From Streptosporangium sandarakinum (GTDB lineage: Bacteria > Actinomycetota > Actinomycetes > Streptosporangiales > Streptosporangiaceae): a stretch of DNA of 64,000 nucleotides. A program made the position numbers and the translations under genes. The DNA is taken from contig NZ_JACCCO010000001.1 of NCBI RefSeq assembly GCF_013409935.1, forward strand, positions 3,472,001-3,536,000, written 5' to 3'. Positions within the stretch are counted from its first letter, which is position 1, and every line of letters begins with the position of its first letter. Under the pieces are notes generated by a model, which was not told where the DNA came from, did not search any database, and worked only from the letters and a program-made list of their open reading frames with translations. Positions 16,666 through 24,726 of this stretch are shown piece after piece.

Positions 16666-17358
16666 GTGGCCGAGACGACGCCGACCGGGACCACGGTGGC
16701 CGAGGTGATGGCCGAGCTGGCCGGGCTTGAGGACCCGAGGGCCCGCGAGGTGAACGAGAGGCACGGCGACGATCACGGTGTGAACCTCGGCAGGCTGCGC
16801 GCGCTCGCCAAGCGGCTGAAGACACAGCAGGAGCTCGCGCGCCGGCTCTGGGAGACGGGTGACACCGCGGCGAGGCTGCTGGCCCTCCTGATCTGCCGCC
16901 CGAAGGCGTTCGGGCGTGACGAGCTGGACGCCATGCTGCGTGAGGCGCGCACCCCCAAGGTGCACGACTGGCTCGTGAACTACGTGGTGAAGAAGAACCC
17001 GCACTCCGAGGAGCTGCGCCTGGCCTGGTCCACCGACCCGGATCCGGCGGTCGCGGCCGCCGGCTGGGCGCTGACCGCCGAACGCGTGTCGAGGAAGCCC
17101 GAGGGCCTCGACCTCGCGGGACTGCTCGACGTCATCGAGGCGGAGATGAAGGGCGCCCCGGATCGCCTGCAGTGGGCGATGAACACCTGCCTGGCCCAGA
17201 TCGGGATCGAGCACGCCGGGCACCGCGCCCGTGCGATCGGCATCGGTGAGCGCCTGGGGGTGCTCAGGGACTACCCGACCTCCCCGGGCTGCACGTCTCC
17301 GTTCGCACCCGTCTGGATCACCGAGATGGTGCGCCGGCAGGGCGGCGAGGCGTCGTGA
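16666..17358 (+). CDS. DNA alkylation repair enzyme (AlkD-like HEAT-repeat protein)
   Basis: A 230-residue all-helical protein of the DNA alkylation repair family (AlkC/AlkD type). It has the HEAT-like helical pairs (LRALAKRLKTQQELARRLWETGDTAARLLALL) and HDWLVNYVVKKNPHSEELRLAW seen in the family. AlkD-type enzymes remove alkylated bases without flipping them; activity here is inferred. The GTG at 16666 follows CAGGAGAAC. Upstream in-frame codons from 16591 overlap a probable promoter region containing TATATA at 16577-16582. It ends before the hairpin at 17475. Confidence 0.82.
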   Translation: MAETTPTGTTVAEVMAELAGLEDPRAREVNERHGDDHGVNLGRLRALAKRLKTQQELARRLWETGDTAARLLALLICRPKAFGRDELDAMLREARTPKVHDWLVNYVVKKNPHSEELRLAWSTDPDPAVAAAGWALTAERVSRKPEGLDLAGLLDVIEAEMKGAPDRLQWAMNTCLAQIGIEHAGHRARAIGIGERLGVLRDYPTSPGCTSPFAPVWITEMVRRQGGEAS

Positions 17359-17474
17359 GCGGGCCCGCCGGCGGCGGCCCGGCCCACATGGCCTGACCGG
17401 CGGTCGTGGCCTGACCGGCACCGGTCGGCGAGGGGAAGGGCGCGGCCTCGCCGTGCGCCCTTCCGGCACCTGAC

Positions 17475-17506
17475 AGCCCCGTACCGAGGACCCTCCGTAC
17501 GGGGCT
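17475..17506 (+). terminator. Hairpin terminator with short T/C tract
   Basis: AGCCCCGTAC-type 10-bp arms (17475-17484 and 17497-17506) with a 12-nt loop are followed by TTCTTC. It terminates the DNA-repair gene. Confidence 0.7.
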
Positions 17507-17632
17507 TCTTCTCGCCGCCGATCGTCTCCCGCGGACGTCCCTTCCCGCCCCTCACCTGCCCGTACAGAGATCGCCGCCACCCGCGGCACCGTCCGGTGCG
17601 GAGCCGTACGGCATGTCAAGCGCCGGTCTTTG

Positions 17633-17664
17633 GCAGAAAACTGCAGCCCCGGGCAGTTTGCTGC
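17633..17664. promoter_or_regulatory. 12-bp-arm inverted repeat upstream of the four-gene operon
   Basis: GCAGAAAACTGC (17633-17644) and GCAGTTTGCTGC (17653-17664) pair with a single mismatch around an 8-bp centre. It lies about 90 bp before the first gene of the hemolysin/adenylation operon and is a good candidate operator. Each arm is itself nearly palindromic. Confidence 0.55.
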
Positions 17665-17750
17665 ACCCGAAACTCCTGTTCCGGCGACCCGGGGTCACGC
17701 AGAGTTGGGCATACGCAAGCAGATAGGCACTTCGAGATGAGGATGAGGAA

Positions 17751-18422
17751 ATGGCAACACCTGGCACCGCGTCCGACTCCTTGTCCGTATCCCTGCCGTC
17801 GCTGGAGGAGGTCCGGCCCGGCCCCGTGACCCCTCCGCTTCTCCGGACGGGGTTCGCCAGTCCCGGCACGCCGAACTACCGATTCTGCGTCGACAGCGTG
17901 AAGCGCAAGTACCTCGACCGGTACGGCGCCGTCGTCACCCCCGGCCCCGACCTGTTCGTCACCGCGTGGGACGGCGCCCGCGACTCGCCCACCTCCGGCC
18001 GCATCCTGGGCGTCGCGGGGCTCACCACCGCCGCCGGGCGCAGGCTGCTGTCGGAGAACTACCTCGACGTCCCGGTCGAGCGGGCCTGCGCCGACCTGGT
18101 TCCGGGGACCCACGTCGACCGCCGCCGGGTCGTGGAGATGGGCCCGATCGCGTCGTTCCACCCCGGCGCCGGCCTGTTCCTCATGCGCGCCCTTCCGGGG
18201 ATCGCCCTCCACCTGGGATACGACTTCCTGCTGTCCACGCTGACCGAGAAGCTCCACGACGTGGCCAGGGTCGCGGGCTGGGAGTTCCACACCCTCACCA
18301 ACGCCCGCCGCGCCGACCTCGCCGGGACCGGCGGCACGGACTGGGGCACCTACTACTCCGCGAAACCCCGCACGGGGATCCTCCGCTGCGGGCGGGACGT
18401 CGCCCCGCGGGCCGCCGGCTGA
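17751..18422 (+). CDS. Thermostable-hemolysin-like family protein
   Basis: A 223-residue protein that resembles the thermostable hemolysin family. Signature-like stretches are YGAVVTPGPDLFVTAWD, GVAGLTTAAGRRLLSENYLD, RRRVVEMGPIASFHPGAG and VAGWEFHTLTNARRADL. Despite the family name, these proteins look like GNAT-fold enzymes and often neighbour an AMP-binding enzyme, so hemolysis is doubtful. First gene of a four-gene operon; GAGGA lies 7 nt before the ATG. No signal peptide is visible. Acyl or amino transfer in a small biosynthetic pathway is a hypothesis. Confidence 0.72.
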   Translation: MATPGTASDSLSVSLPSLEEVRPGPVTPPLLRTGFASPGTPNYRFCVDSVKRKYLDRYGAVVTPGPDLFVTAWDGARDSPTSGRILGVAGLTTAAGRRLLSENYLDVPVERACADLVPGTHVDRRRVVEMGPIASFHPGAGLFLMRALPGIALHLGYDFLLSTLTEKLHDVARVAGWEFHTLTNARRADLAGTGGTDWGTYYSAKPRTGILRCGRDVAPRAAG

Positions 18423-18448
18423 CGGCGCTCCCTCCGGCAGGGATTTCA

Positions 18449-18516
18449 ACCGGGCTTTCAACGGCACCGGGCTTTCCGACCGGGCTTTCAACGGCACCCG
18501 GCTTTTCAACGGCACC
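18449..18516. repeat. Direct repeats of a 19-20-bp unit between operon genes
   Basis: ACCGGGCTTTCAACGGCACC occurs at 18449-18468 and again at 18479-18498, exactly 30 bp apart. A partial copy lies between them and a variant (CCGGCTTTTCAACGGCACC) at 18498-18516. They fill the 124-bp gap between the first and second genes of the operon. Confidence 0.7.
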
Positions 18517-18546
18517 GAGATCTGAACGCATAGAAGGAGTCCGCTG

Positions 18547-20133
18547 ATGCGTTGGCTTGACCATGCCCTCGACCGCCTCGGCTCACTGGAGAAGGTGGCC
18601 GTGGAGGAGATGAAGTCGTCCGCGCCGCCCCGCCCGTACACCTACGGGACCGTGCTCGGCGCGGCGATCCGCACCGGCGACGCGGTCGTCGCCGCGGCCG
18701 AGGGAAGGGACACCGGGACCAGCACGATCGGCCTGCTCACCGGCAACGGTGTGGAGGGGATCGTCGGCGACCTGGCCTGCCTGCTGACCGGCGTGCGGTC
18801 GGTGCCCATCCCGATCGCCTTCGGCCGGGACCAGGCCCGCCATCTGTTGTCGCACTCGATCGTCTGCCTGGTGGACGAGCAGGGACGCAAGCGCCTGGCG
18901 GAGTGGGGCGGCGAGGACAGGATCCTCCCCGAGGGGTGCGAGGTCATCACGATCGCGGTCGGGGAGGAGTACTCCCCGGAGGAGATCACCGCCAGGGTCC
19001 GGGCCGCGGCGACGCTGGACGAGTCCGCCATCTGCAAGATCGTCCACACGTCCGGCACGACCTCCACCCCGAAGGGCGTGATGCTCCGCCGTGGCGCGGT
19101 GGACGACCTGATCGACTCCGTCACCAGCCGGGTCGGCGTCGAGGCGTGGCAGCGCTACGTCTCCGTCGTGCCGACGAGCCTGCTGGTGGAGCAGGTCTTC
19201 GCCGTCTACCTGACCTTCCTCGCCGGCGGCACGGTCGTGTTCCTGCCCGAGGAGGCCAAGCCGCTGGGCACCGCCGGCGGTGACGTCGAGCAGGTCCGCG
19301 GGCTGCTCGCCGAAGCCCGGCCCACGGTGTCGCTGGTACCGCCGTCCCTCGTGGAGTCCATCGCGGCCCACGCCAGGACCATCCCGGACGCGACCACCCG
19401 CGAGCTGTCGCTGGCGGTGTACGGCCGGGAGGACCCGATGCTGCTGTTCAGCGGCGGTGCCCCGGTGTCCGACGAGGTCCTGCGCGTCATGTGGGACCGC
19501 GGCCTGCCGGTGTACGTCGCGTACGGCCTCAGCGAGAACGGCTCCGTCGCCACGCTCAACGGCCCCGGCCTCGTCCGTCTCGGCACGGTCGGCAAGCCCC
19601 TGCGGCACTGCGAGGTCAGGCGGTCCGACGCCGGCGAACTCCTCATCCGCAGCTCGTCCCTGCTCACCGGCTACCTCGGATCGGACGACCCGACCGCGCT
19701 CCCGCTGGACGCCGAGGGCTGGCTGCACACCGGCGACATCGCCGACATCGACGACGACGGCTACGTCACCATCACCGGCAGGCTCAAGAACATCATCATC
19801 ACCTCCAACGGGCGCAACGTCAGCCCGGAATGGGTCGAGGCGCAGTACAAGAGCCGACCCGGCATCGAGGCCGCCGCCGTGTTCGGCGACAACATGGAGC
19901 GGCTGATCGCGGTCTTCGTCGTCAGCCGCGGCACCGACCCCGCCGCCGCGCTCGCCGACGTGCGCCACGTCAACGCCGAGGTCCTCTCGGAGATCGAACA
20001 GGTCGGCAGCGCCGCGTTCGTCGAGGCCGACGAGACGTTCTACGCCGAGTTCTTCACCGTCACCGGACGCCCTCGCCGTAAAGAGATCAAGGAAGCACTC
20101 ACCACCGGCCGATTCGGCCTGACGGAGGTCTGA
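18547..20133 (+). CDS. AMP-binding acyl-adenylating enzyme (acyl-CoA ligase type)
   Basis: A 528-residue ANL-superfamily enzyme that activates a carboxylate as its adenylate. Core motifs: A3 HTSGTTSTPKG (167-177), A5 region YVAYGLSENGSVATLNG, A7 GWLHTGDIADIDDDGYVTITGR, A8 KNIIITSNGRNVSPEWVE and a C-terminal catalytic Lys in GRPRRKEIKEAL. The carrier (CoA, ACP or the free partner amine) is unknown; no carrier protein is in the operon. It starts at an ATG 7 nt after AAGGAG and ends 3 nt before the TauD-like gene, so the two are coupled. Confidence 0.88.
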   Translation: MRWLDHALDRLGSLEKVAVEEMKSSAPPRPYTYGTVLGAAIRTGDAVVAAAEGRDTGTSTIGLLTGNGVEGIVGDLACLLTGVRSVPIPIAFGRDQARHLLSHSIVCLVDEQGRKRLAEWGGEDRILPEGCEVITIAVGEEYSPEEITARVRAAATLDESAICKIVHTSGTTSTPKGVMLRRGAVDDLIDSVTSRVGVEAWQRYVSVVPTSLLVEQVFAVYLTFLAGGTVVFLPEEAKPLGTAGGDVEQVRGLLAEARPTVSLVPPSLVESIAAHARTIPDATTRELSLAVYGREDPMLLFSGGAPVSDEVLRVMWDRGLPVYVAYGLSENGSVATLNGPGLVRLGTVGKPLRHCEVRRSDAGELLIRSSSLLTGYLGSDDPTALPLDAEGWLHTGDIADIDDDGYVTITGRLKNIIITSNGRNVSPEWVEAQYKSRPGIEAAAVFGDNMERLIAVFVVSRGTDPAAALADVRHVNAEVLSEIEQVGSAAFVEADETFYAEFFTVTGRPRRKEIKEALTTGRFGLTEV

Positions 20134-20136
20134 GAA

Positions 20137-21093
20137 ATGCTGGGCAACTTCACCACCACCGACCACACCGACGGCAAGGGCCTGGTCGTCACCACCGCCG
20201 ACCGCGCCGGACTCGACACCGTCGACCGCGTCGAGCTGATGACCGCGCTCGCCGAGCACGGCTACGTCCTCCTGCGCGGTTTCGACACCGACCCGGCCAC
20301 CTTCTCCACGCTCATCCAGAGCGTCTCCTCGCGGATCACCCTGGACCCGGCGCGCAAGTTCGCCGGCGGCAACGTCGCGCAGAAGATCGAGGCGGGCCTG
20401 GTGCCGCAGGGCCTGCACGTGGAGAACGGCGCCACGCCGTGGGTGCCGGACCTGGTGTGGTTCTACTGCGAGACCCCGGCCAAGGTCGGCTCGCAGACCA
20501 CCATCTGCGACGGGCTGCACGTGTGGGACCGGCTGCCGGCGCGTACCCAGGAGCTGTTCCTGTCCACCCGGATCACCTTCGCCAGGCCGATGCCCGAGGA
20601 CAAGTGGAAGAACCTCGTCGTCCGCCTGCTCGACGGTGCCAAGACCGCCGACGAGGTCGTCTTCGACGACCTGCTCGCGGTGACCGACGACGGCGTCGAC
20701 GTCAAGTACCGGCTGCGCCCCGACGGCTCCGTCCACTACAAGTACTTCACCTACGCCGCGCACACCACGCTGTTCGGCGGCGACATCGCGTTCACCAACA
20801 GCATCCTCACCCCGTCGGTCAACTACGAGCCCCCGGTGATCGAGTTCGAGGACGGCCGTCCGCTGGACGCCATGCTGATGCGCCAGATCATCGAGGCGAC
20901 CGAGCTGGAGACCGAAGAGATCGACTGGCACGCGGGCGATGTCGCGCTGGTCGACAACAGCAGGCTCATGCACGGCAGGCGCAAGATCCGCGATCCTCTC
21001 CGCTCCCTCTACAACGCCCAGAGCTACGCCAGGGACGACGTCGTCGCCGCCGTCCGCGAGCGAGTGACCTCCGCCACCCGCAGGGCCGCCTGA
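20137..21093 (+). CDS. TauD/TfdA-family Fe(II)/2-oxoglutarate dioxygenase
   Basis: A 318-residue non-heme iron oxygenase. The facial triad is visible as His94-x-Glu96 (GLHVENG) and His279 (RLMHGRRKI), with Arg residues after His279 positioned to bind 2-oxoglutarate. A HxE rather than HxD motif and the AsnO/SyrP-like spacing suggest an amino-acid or acyl substrate, possibly hydroxylated or desaturated. It lies 3 nt after the adenylating enzyme and overlaps the methyltransferase start (TGATG), indicating a tightly coupled operon. Confidence 0.87.
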   Translation: MLGNFTTTDHTDGKGLVVTTADRAGLDTVDRVELMTALAEHGYVLLRGFDTDPATFSTLIQSVSSRITLDPARKFAGGNVAQKIEAGLVPQGLHVENGATPWVPDLVWFYCETPAKVGSQTTICDGLHVWDRLPARTQELFLSTRITFARPMPEDKWKNLVVRLLDGAKTADEVVFDDLLAVTDDGVDVKYRLRPDGSVHYKYFTYAAHTTLFGGDIAFTNSILTPSVNYEPPVIEFEDGRPLDAMLMRQIIEATELETEEIDWHAGDVALVDNSRLMHGRRKIRDPLRSLYNAQSYARDDVVAAVRERVTSATRRAA

Positions 21094-21815
21094 TGCGGAC
21101 CCAGTACGACGAGATCGGCCGGTCCTACGAGCGGCTCAAGCGGGAGATGCCCCTGGCCAGGGGCCCCGAGCGGGCCACGGTCGAGTCGCTGACCGGCGCG
21201 GTGGCGGGCAGGTCCGTGCTGGACCTGGCCTGCGGAACCGGCTGGTACAGCAGGATCATCGCCCGCGCCGGCGCGGCCTCGGTGCTCGGGGTGGACATCT
21301 CCGAGGAGATGGTCGCCGTCGCCGAGCACACCGAGGCCCGCGAACCGCTCGGTATCGCCTACAAGGTCCACGACGCCCGGACGCTCGGGGTCGTCGGCAG
21401 GTTCGACCTGGTCAACGCGGTGTGGCTGCTGTGCTACGCCCGTGACCGGTCCGACCTCGCCGCCATGGCCCGCACCATCCACGACAACCTCGCCCCCGGA
21501 GGCGTGTACACCGGCCTGGAGATGAACCCGAACTTCGACTGGGACGGGCCCCTGGCCACCAAGTACGGCCTGACCCACCGGCCCGACGCGGACTTCCCCG
21601 GCGGAAAGGAGCTGACGGTCACCGCGCACGTGAACCCGCCCATCTCGTTCCAGGCCTGCTTCTGGGAGGAGGAGCCGGTGGTCACCGCCCTGCGCGACGC
21701 GGGGTTCCGCTCGGTGGAGATCGTTCCCCCCGTGCTTCCCGCCGACCCCGGCGACACGTTCTGGGACGACTTCCGTACCAACCCCGCCATCGTCGGCATC
21801 CGTGCGGTCAAGTAA
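21093..21815 (+). CDS. Class I SAM-dependent methyltransferase (operon-encoded)
   Basis: A 240-residue Rossmann methyltransferase with motif I VLDLACGTGWYSRII, post-I GVDISEEM, LVNAVWLLCYA and LAPGGVYTGLEMNPNFDW. It starts inside the stop codon of the dioxygenase gene (TGATG), so translation is coupled. It is the fourth and last enzyme of the operon and probably tailors the product made by the adenylating enzyme and dioxygenase. The operon ends before the 40-bp palindrome at 21876. Confidence 0.9.
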   Translation: MRTQYDEIGRSYERLKREMPLARGPERATVESLTGAVAGRSVLDLACGTGWYSRIIARAGAASVLGVDISEEMVAVAEHTEAREPLGIAYKVHDARTLGVVGRFDLVNAVWLLCYARDRSDLAAMARTIHDNLAPGGVYTGLEMNPNFDWDGPLATKYGLTHRPDADFPGGKELTVTAHVNPPISFQACFWEEEPVVTALRDAGFRSVEIVPPVLPADPGDTFWDDFRTNPAIVGIRAVK

Positions 21816-21875
21816 CGAAAGGAGTCCGTACGGCCAGAGAACGAAAAGCCGCGTGCTCAGGCCGCGGAAGGCGAG

Positions 21876-21915
21876 GCGGGCCCGTGCCGCCGTCCGGACG
21901 GCGGCACGGGCCCGC
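21876..21915. terminator. 40-bp perfect palindrome, probable terminator
   Basis: Bases 21876-21895 are the exact reverse complement of 21896-21915, with no loop. It lies 60 bp after the methyltransferase stop and probably ends the four-gene transcript. From 21916 to 22235 no gene is seen. Confidence 0.65.
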
Positions 21916-22235
21916 GAGCGCGTGACCGGCCAGCGGGGATCATGGGCCGTCACACCGACGACGCCTCCCAAGATCCATGGCGTGTATGTTTGGGCGAGTT
22001 CTCAGAGGGCGAATCCTGAACATCAGGACGAAAACCGCCCCCGAGGTCCGAGGTTCGTTGCGTTGATTTCTGGCGTTGATTCCGCGGCGGGATGCCGTGC
22101 GGCCACATCCTCCCCGGTACGGCCGACCGTGGACGGCCGGTGGACGACGCGGCCGCCGGACCTGACGCCGCCACGCGACGACCCGCACCGCCAGGTGCGC
22201 GCTCGGCCGGCCGCGCCGGTCCGGGAGGGATTCTG

Positions 22236-22562
22236 ATGCCCTACGTGCTGCTCGGGCTGGCGATCGTCGCGGAGGTCACCGCCACGCTGGCGCTACGCGC
22301 CTCGTCGGGATTCTCCCGGCTCGGCCCCTCGGTGATCGTGGTGGTCGGATATCTCATCTCGTTCGCCCTGATGGCCAAGGTCCTCACCTCCCTGAACGTC
22401 GGGCCGGTGTACGCGATCTGGTCCGCGCTCGGCACCGTGGGCGCGTTCGCGGGCGGGGTGCTCCTGTTCGGGGAGCAGGTGCGCCCGATCACCATCATCG
22501 GTGCCGCGATCGTCGTCGCCGGGGTGGTCGTCATGAACCTCGGCGGCGGGGTGAGCCACTGA
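22236..22562 (+). CDS. SMR-family multidrug/cation efflux protein (EmrE/QacE-like)
   Basis: A 108-residue small multidrug resistance protein with four membrane helices. The essential charged residue of helix 1 is Glu13 (LAIVAEVTATLAL), and the family phrases GPVYAIWSALGTVGAF and LFGEQVRPITIIGAAIVVAGVVVMNL are present. Members exchange protons for cationic drugs, guanidinium or polyamines; this one cannot be assigned further. GGGAGGG precedes the ATG. A truncated oxidoreductase fragment follows directly. Confidence 0.92.
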   Translation: MPYVLLGLAIVAEVTATLALRASSGFSRLGPSVIVVVGYLISFALMAKVLTSLNVGPVYAIWSALGTVGAFAGGVLLFGEQVRPITIIGAAIVVAGVVVMNLGGGVSH

Positions 22563-22577
22563 CGAGCCGCGTCAGGC

Positions 22578-22754
22578 GTGCACGAATTCAACCCGACCGT
22601 CCGCGCCCTCGGTGAGACGTGGTACCAGCGCGACCGGCCGTTCGTGAGCGACGCCTCGAAGTTCACCGCCGCATTCGGCCCGTTCGCCGCGGCACCGCAC
22701 ACCGACGCCATCGCCGCCACCCTCGACTGGTACCGCGCCAACCCGACCCCGTAA
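22578..22754 (+). pseudogene. C-terminal fragment of an NAD(P)-dependent epimerase/reductase
   Basis: A 58-codon remnant beginning at a GTG reads HEFNPTVRALGETWYQRDRP, FVSDASKFTAAFGPF and AIAATLDWYRANP, typical of the C-terminus of extended short-chain dehydrogenases. The Rossmann N-terminal part is missing; the fragment starts 15 bp after the SMR gene stop. It marks the left boundary of the disrupted island region. Confidence 0.65.
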
Positions 22755-22839
22755 CCGGTCGGCGACCGTTCGCGTTCACCGATGGAAGAGCACCAAGGCG
22801 GACTCATGATCAAAGCCCAGATCGACCGGTGTGTGAGGG

Positions 22840-23175
22840 CGCCTGTTTAGAAGCACTCCGCGCCGCCGCCATCCGCCTCACAGGATGCACACTTGGATCA
22901 TGCGCCGGCGGACGTTCCTCTTTTTCATCCCAGCGGTCATGAGCGCGCCGGCGGGGGCGCTCATGCCCCTGTCGTTGCCGGCGGGGTTCACTCTTTCGGT
23001 GCTCACGATGCTCACCGCTGTGGGCCTGGCCTTCCTGGCGCTGCGCCAGGCGAACGCGGAACATGACCGACGTGAGCGGGAGCAGGGAAACGCCCCCGGA
23101 GTCGCTCGTGGCGCCTGGGCGGCGGCGGGCCGGTGGTCGGCGAGGCACTGAGACACCGCGGGCGCGCCTACGGCG
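22840..23175. repeat. Dispersed repeat, left copy (about 330 bp)
   Basis: Approximate extent of similarity with about 31877-32218, same orientation. It covers the small membrane-protein gene and about 40 bp before and 20 bp after it (shared GCGGGCGCGCCTACGGCG). Roughly 85% identity by eye. Confidence 0.65.
22885..23151 (+). CDS. Small membrane protein, copy 1 of a duplicated family
   Basis: An 88-residue protein with a basic start (IMRRRTFLFF), two hydrophobic helices (about 15-33 and 35-55, including LTMLTAVGLAFLALR) and a charged coil (EHDRREREQGN). It has a close paralogue at 31929-32192; the two copies share flanking non-coding sequence as well. No ribosome-binding site precedes the ATG, and an ATG 15 nt downstream is possible. 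The function is unknown. Confidence 0.6.
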   Translation: MHTWIMRRRTFLFFIPAVMSAPAGALMPLSLPAGFTLSVLTMLTAVGLAFLALRQANAEHDRREREQGNAPGVARGAWAAAGRWSARH

Positions 23176-23233
23176 GAGAGACGGCGGTGTGCGGCCGACG
23201 CGGAACCCGGCCAACGCCCTGCGGCTCCCGGGG

Positions 23234-24289
23234 TCAGGGTAGCGAAGCGGGCAGCGCGAAGGCCGGGAAGTGGTCGGGACCAAGGAACGAGACGATCTGG
23301 CAGATGCGCGCGTCGCGGAACGCGAACACGGTGATCGACCAGGCGGCGTGCGATCCGGTAGCGTCGCCGCCGATGTAGAACGCCACGGCGGGCTGGCCGT
23401 TGGCGCTGGTCCGAAGAGACCGCCAGCTTGGGCATCTGGTCATGGGAACCTGCACGGCGAAGTCCGTGACGGCCGCCAGTCCCTGGTACCAGGTCGCCAG
23501 AGGCGGCATGGACCAGGTGACGTCCTCGGTCAGCAGCGGCACCAGGGCGCCGATGTCGCCATGTTCCAGCGCCGCCGCGAACGCGGCCACGAGCCGCTGG
23601 ACCTTGGTGTCACCGATTTTCCGCAGCGCCTGCTGCTGACTCATGGAGGGGATCTTCTCTGTCACGAGCCTGCGGGCCCGCGCCAGGGCGGAGTTCACCG
23701 ACGTGGCCGAGGTGCCCATCATGGAGGCGATCTCGGCGGCGGAGAACCCGAGAACGTCGAACAGCAGCAGCGCGGCCCGCTGGTTGCCCGGCAGGTGCTG
23801 CAGGGCGGCGACGAAGGCGAGTTCGACGGACTCGCGCTGCTCGTAACGCGCCTCAGGGACGGCCCGGCCGTCGGCGAGGCCCTGGTCGGGGTAGGGGCCC
23901 AGCCAGGCGACCTCGGTCAGCGGGGCGGCGTCGAGCACGGCGCGTTCGCTGGATGGACCGAGGTCGACGGGCAACGCCCGCTTGCCGCGGGAGTCGGCCA
24001 GGTCCAGGCAGGTACGGGTGGCCACGGTGTAGAGCCACGAACGCAACGAGCCACGTCCCTCGAACCGCGCGAGCCCCCGCCACGCGCGCAGCAGGGCATC
24101 CTGCAGGGCATCGTCGGCGTCGTGGCTCGATCCCAGCATGCGGTAGCAATGACCGTGCAACTCCTGGCGTAGCGGCCCTACCAGGCGGGCGAAAGCGGCG
24201 TCATCCCCCGCGCGAGCCCGGGCCAGGTCAGCGTCCTGAACACGCCGCATCGCCGGATCCGCCTGGAGCCCGGACGAATTTTCCCCCAT
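23234..24289 (-). CDS. ECF sigma factor with C-terminal SnoaL-like domain
   Basis: A 351-residue sigma-70-family factor of the SigG-like type. Region 2 (GHCYRMLGSSHDADDALQDALLRAW, GSLRSWLYTVATRTCLDLAD), region 4 (LPGNQRAALLLFDVLGFSAAEIASMMG, SVNSALARARR) and a C-terminal SnoaL-like domain (AFAAALEHGDIGALVPLLTEDVTWSMPP) are in order. Such extensions can control sigma activity in place of an anti-sigma factor. The ATG at 24289 lacks a clear ribosome-binding site; ATG at 24250 is an alternative. It is divergent from the VOC/isomerase pair, which it may control. Confidence 0.88.
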   Translation of the reverse strand: MGENSSGLQADPAMRRVQDADLARARAGDDAAFARLVGPLRQELHGHCYRMLGSSHDADDALQDALLRAWRGLARFEGRGSLRSWLYTVATRTCLDLADSRGKRALPVDLGPSSERAVLDAAPLTEVAWLGPYPDQGLADGRAVPEARYEQRESVELAFVAALQHLPGNQRAALLLFDVLGFSAAEIASMMGTSATSVNSALARARRLVTEKIPSMSQQQALRKIGDTKVQRLVAAFAAALEHGDIGALVPLLTEDVTWSMPPLATWYQGLAAVTDFAVQVPMTRCPSWRSLRTSANGQPAVAFYIGGDATGSHAAWSITVFAFRDARICQIVSFLGPDHFPAFALPASLP

Positions 24290-24364
24290 GAGCGACGATT
24301 GTGCCCTACCGCGGCAGTCCTACCAGGCGAGGGCACATACCGGCCCATGTGAAGGAGGACTGCC

Positions 24365-24724
24365 ATGACTTCGACCGGATCCCATCCCACGCCCGGATGG
24401 TTCGACATCTCCACTCCCGACGCTTCGCAGGCACGACGCTTCTACCAGGAGCTGTTCGGCTGGACGGTGAACGTCATCGACGAGACCTACACACTCATCG
24501 ATGGTGACGGCGGCCGTCCGGCAGGCGGTATCGGCCAGGCCGGTCCCGGCAGCCCGTACACCGGGATCGTGGTCTACTTCACGGTCGACGACGTCGAGGC
24601 CGCGCTGGCGAGCGCGGAAAGCCTGGGTGGCAGCCGCGTCATGGAACCGGCACCGACGCCCCTGGGACGGATCGCGGTGTTCGCCGACCCCGACGGCAAC
24701 CATGTCGGTCTGGTGAGCCACTGA
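24365..24724 (+). CDS. VOC-family (glyoxalase-like) protein
   Basis: A 119-residue vicinal-oxygen-chelate fold protein with the family pattern WFDISTPDASQARRFYQELFGW near the N-terminus and FADPDGNHVGLV at the end. The metal-binding residues typical of glyoxalase I are only partly conserved, so a binding or resistance role is possible. GAAGGAGG precedes the ATG. Two bases separate its stop from the isomerase-family gene, forming an operon opposite the ECF sigma gene. Confidence 0.87.
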   Translation: MTSTGSHPTPGWFDISTPDASQARRFYQELFGWTVNVIDETYTLIDGDGGRPAGGIGQAGPGSPYTGIVVYFTVDDVEAALASAESLGGSRVMEPAPTPLGRIAVFADPDGNHVGLVSH

Positions 24725-24726
24725 CC

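Noticed and set aside
17751-18422. True pore-forming hemolysin
   Set aside because: There is no signal peptide or amphipathic pore segment, and it is embedded in a biosynthetic-type operon. The family name is historical.
18583-20973. 796-codon minus-strand open frame opposite the adenylating enzyme and dioxygenase
   Set aside because: Antisense artefact of GC-biased codons; the two plus-strand enzymes carry all catalytic motifs.
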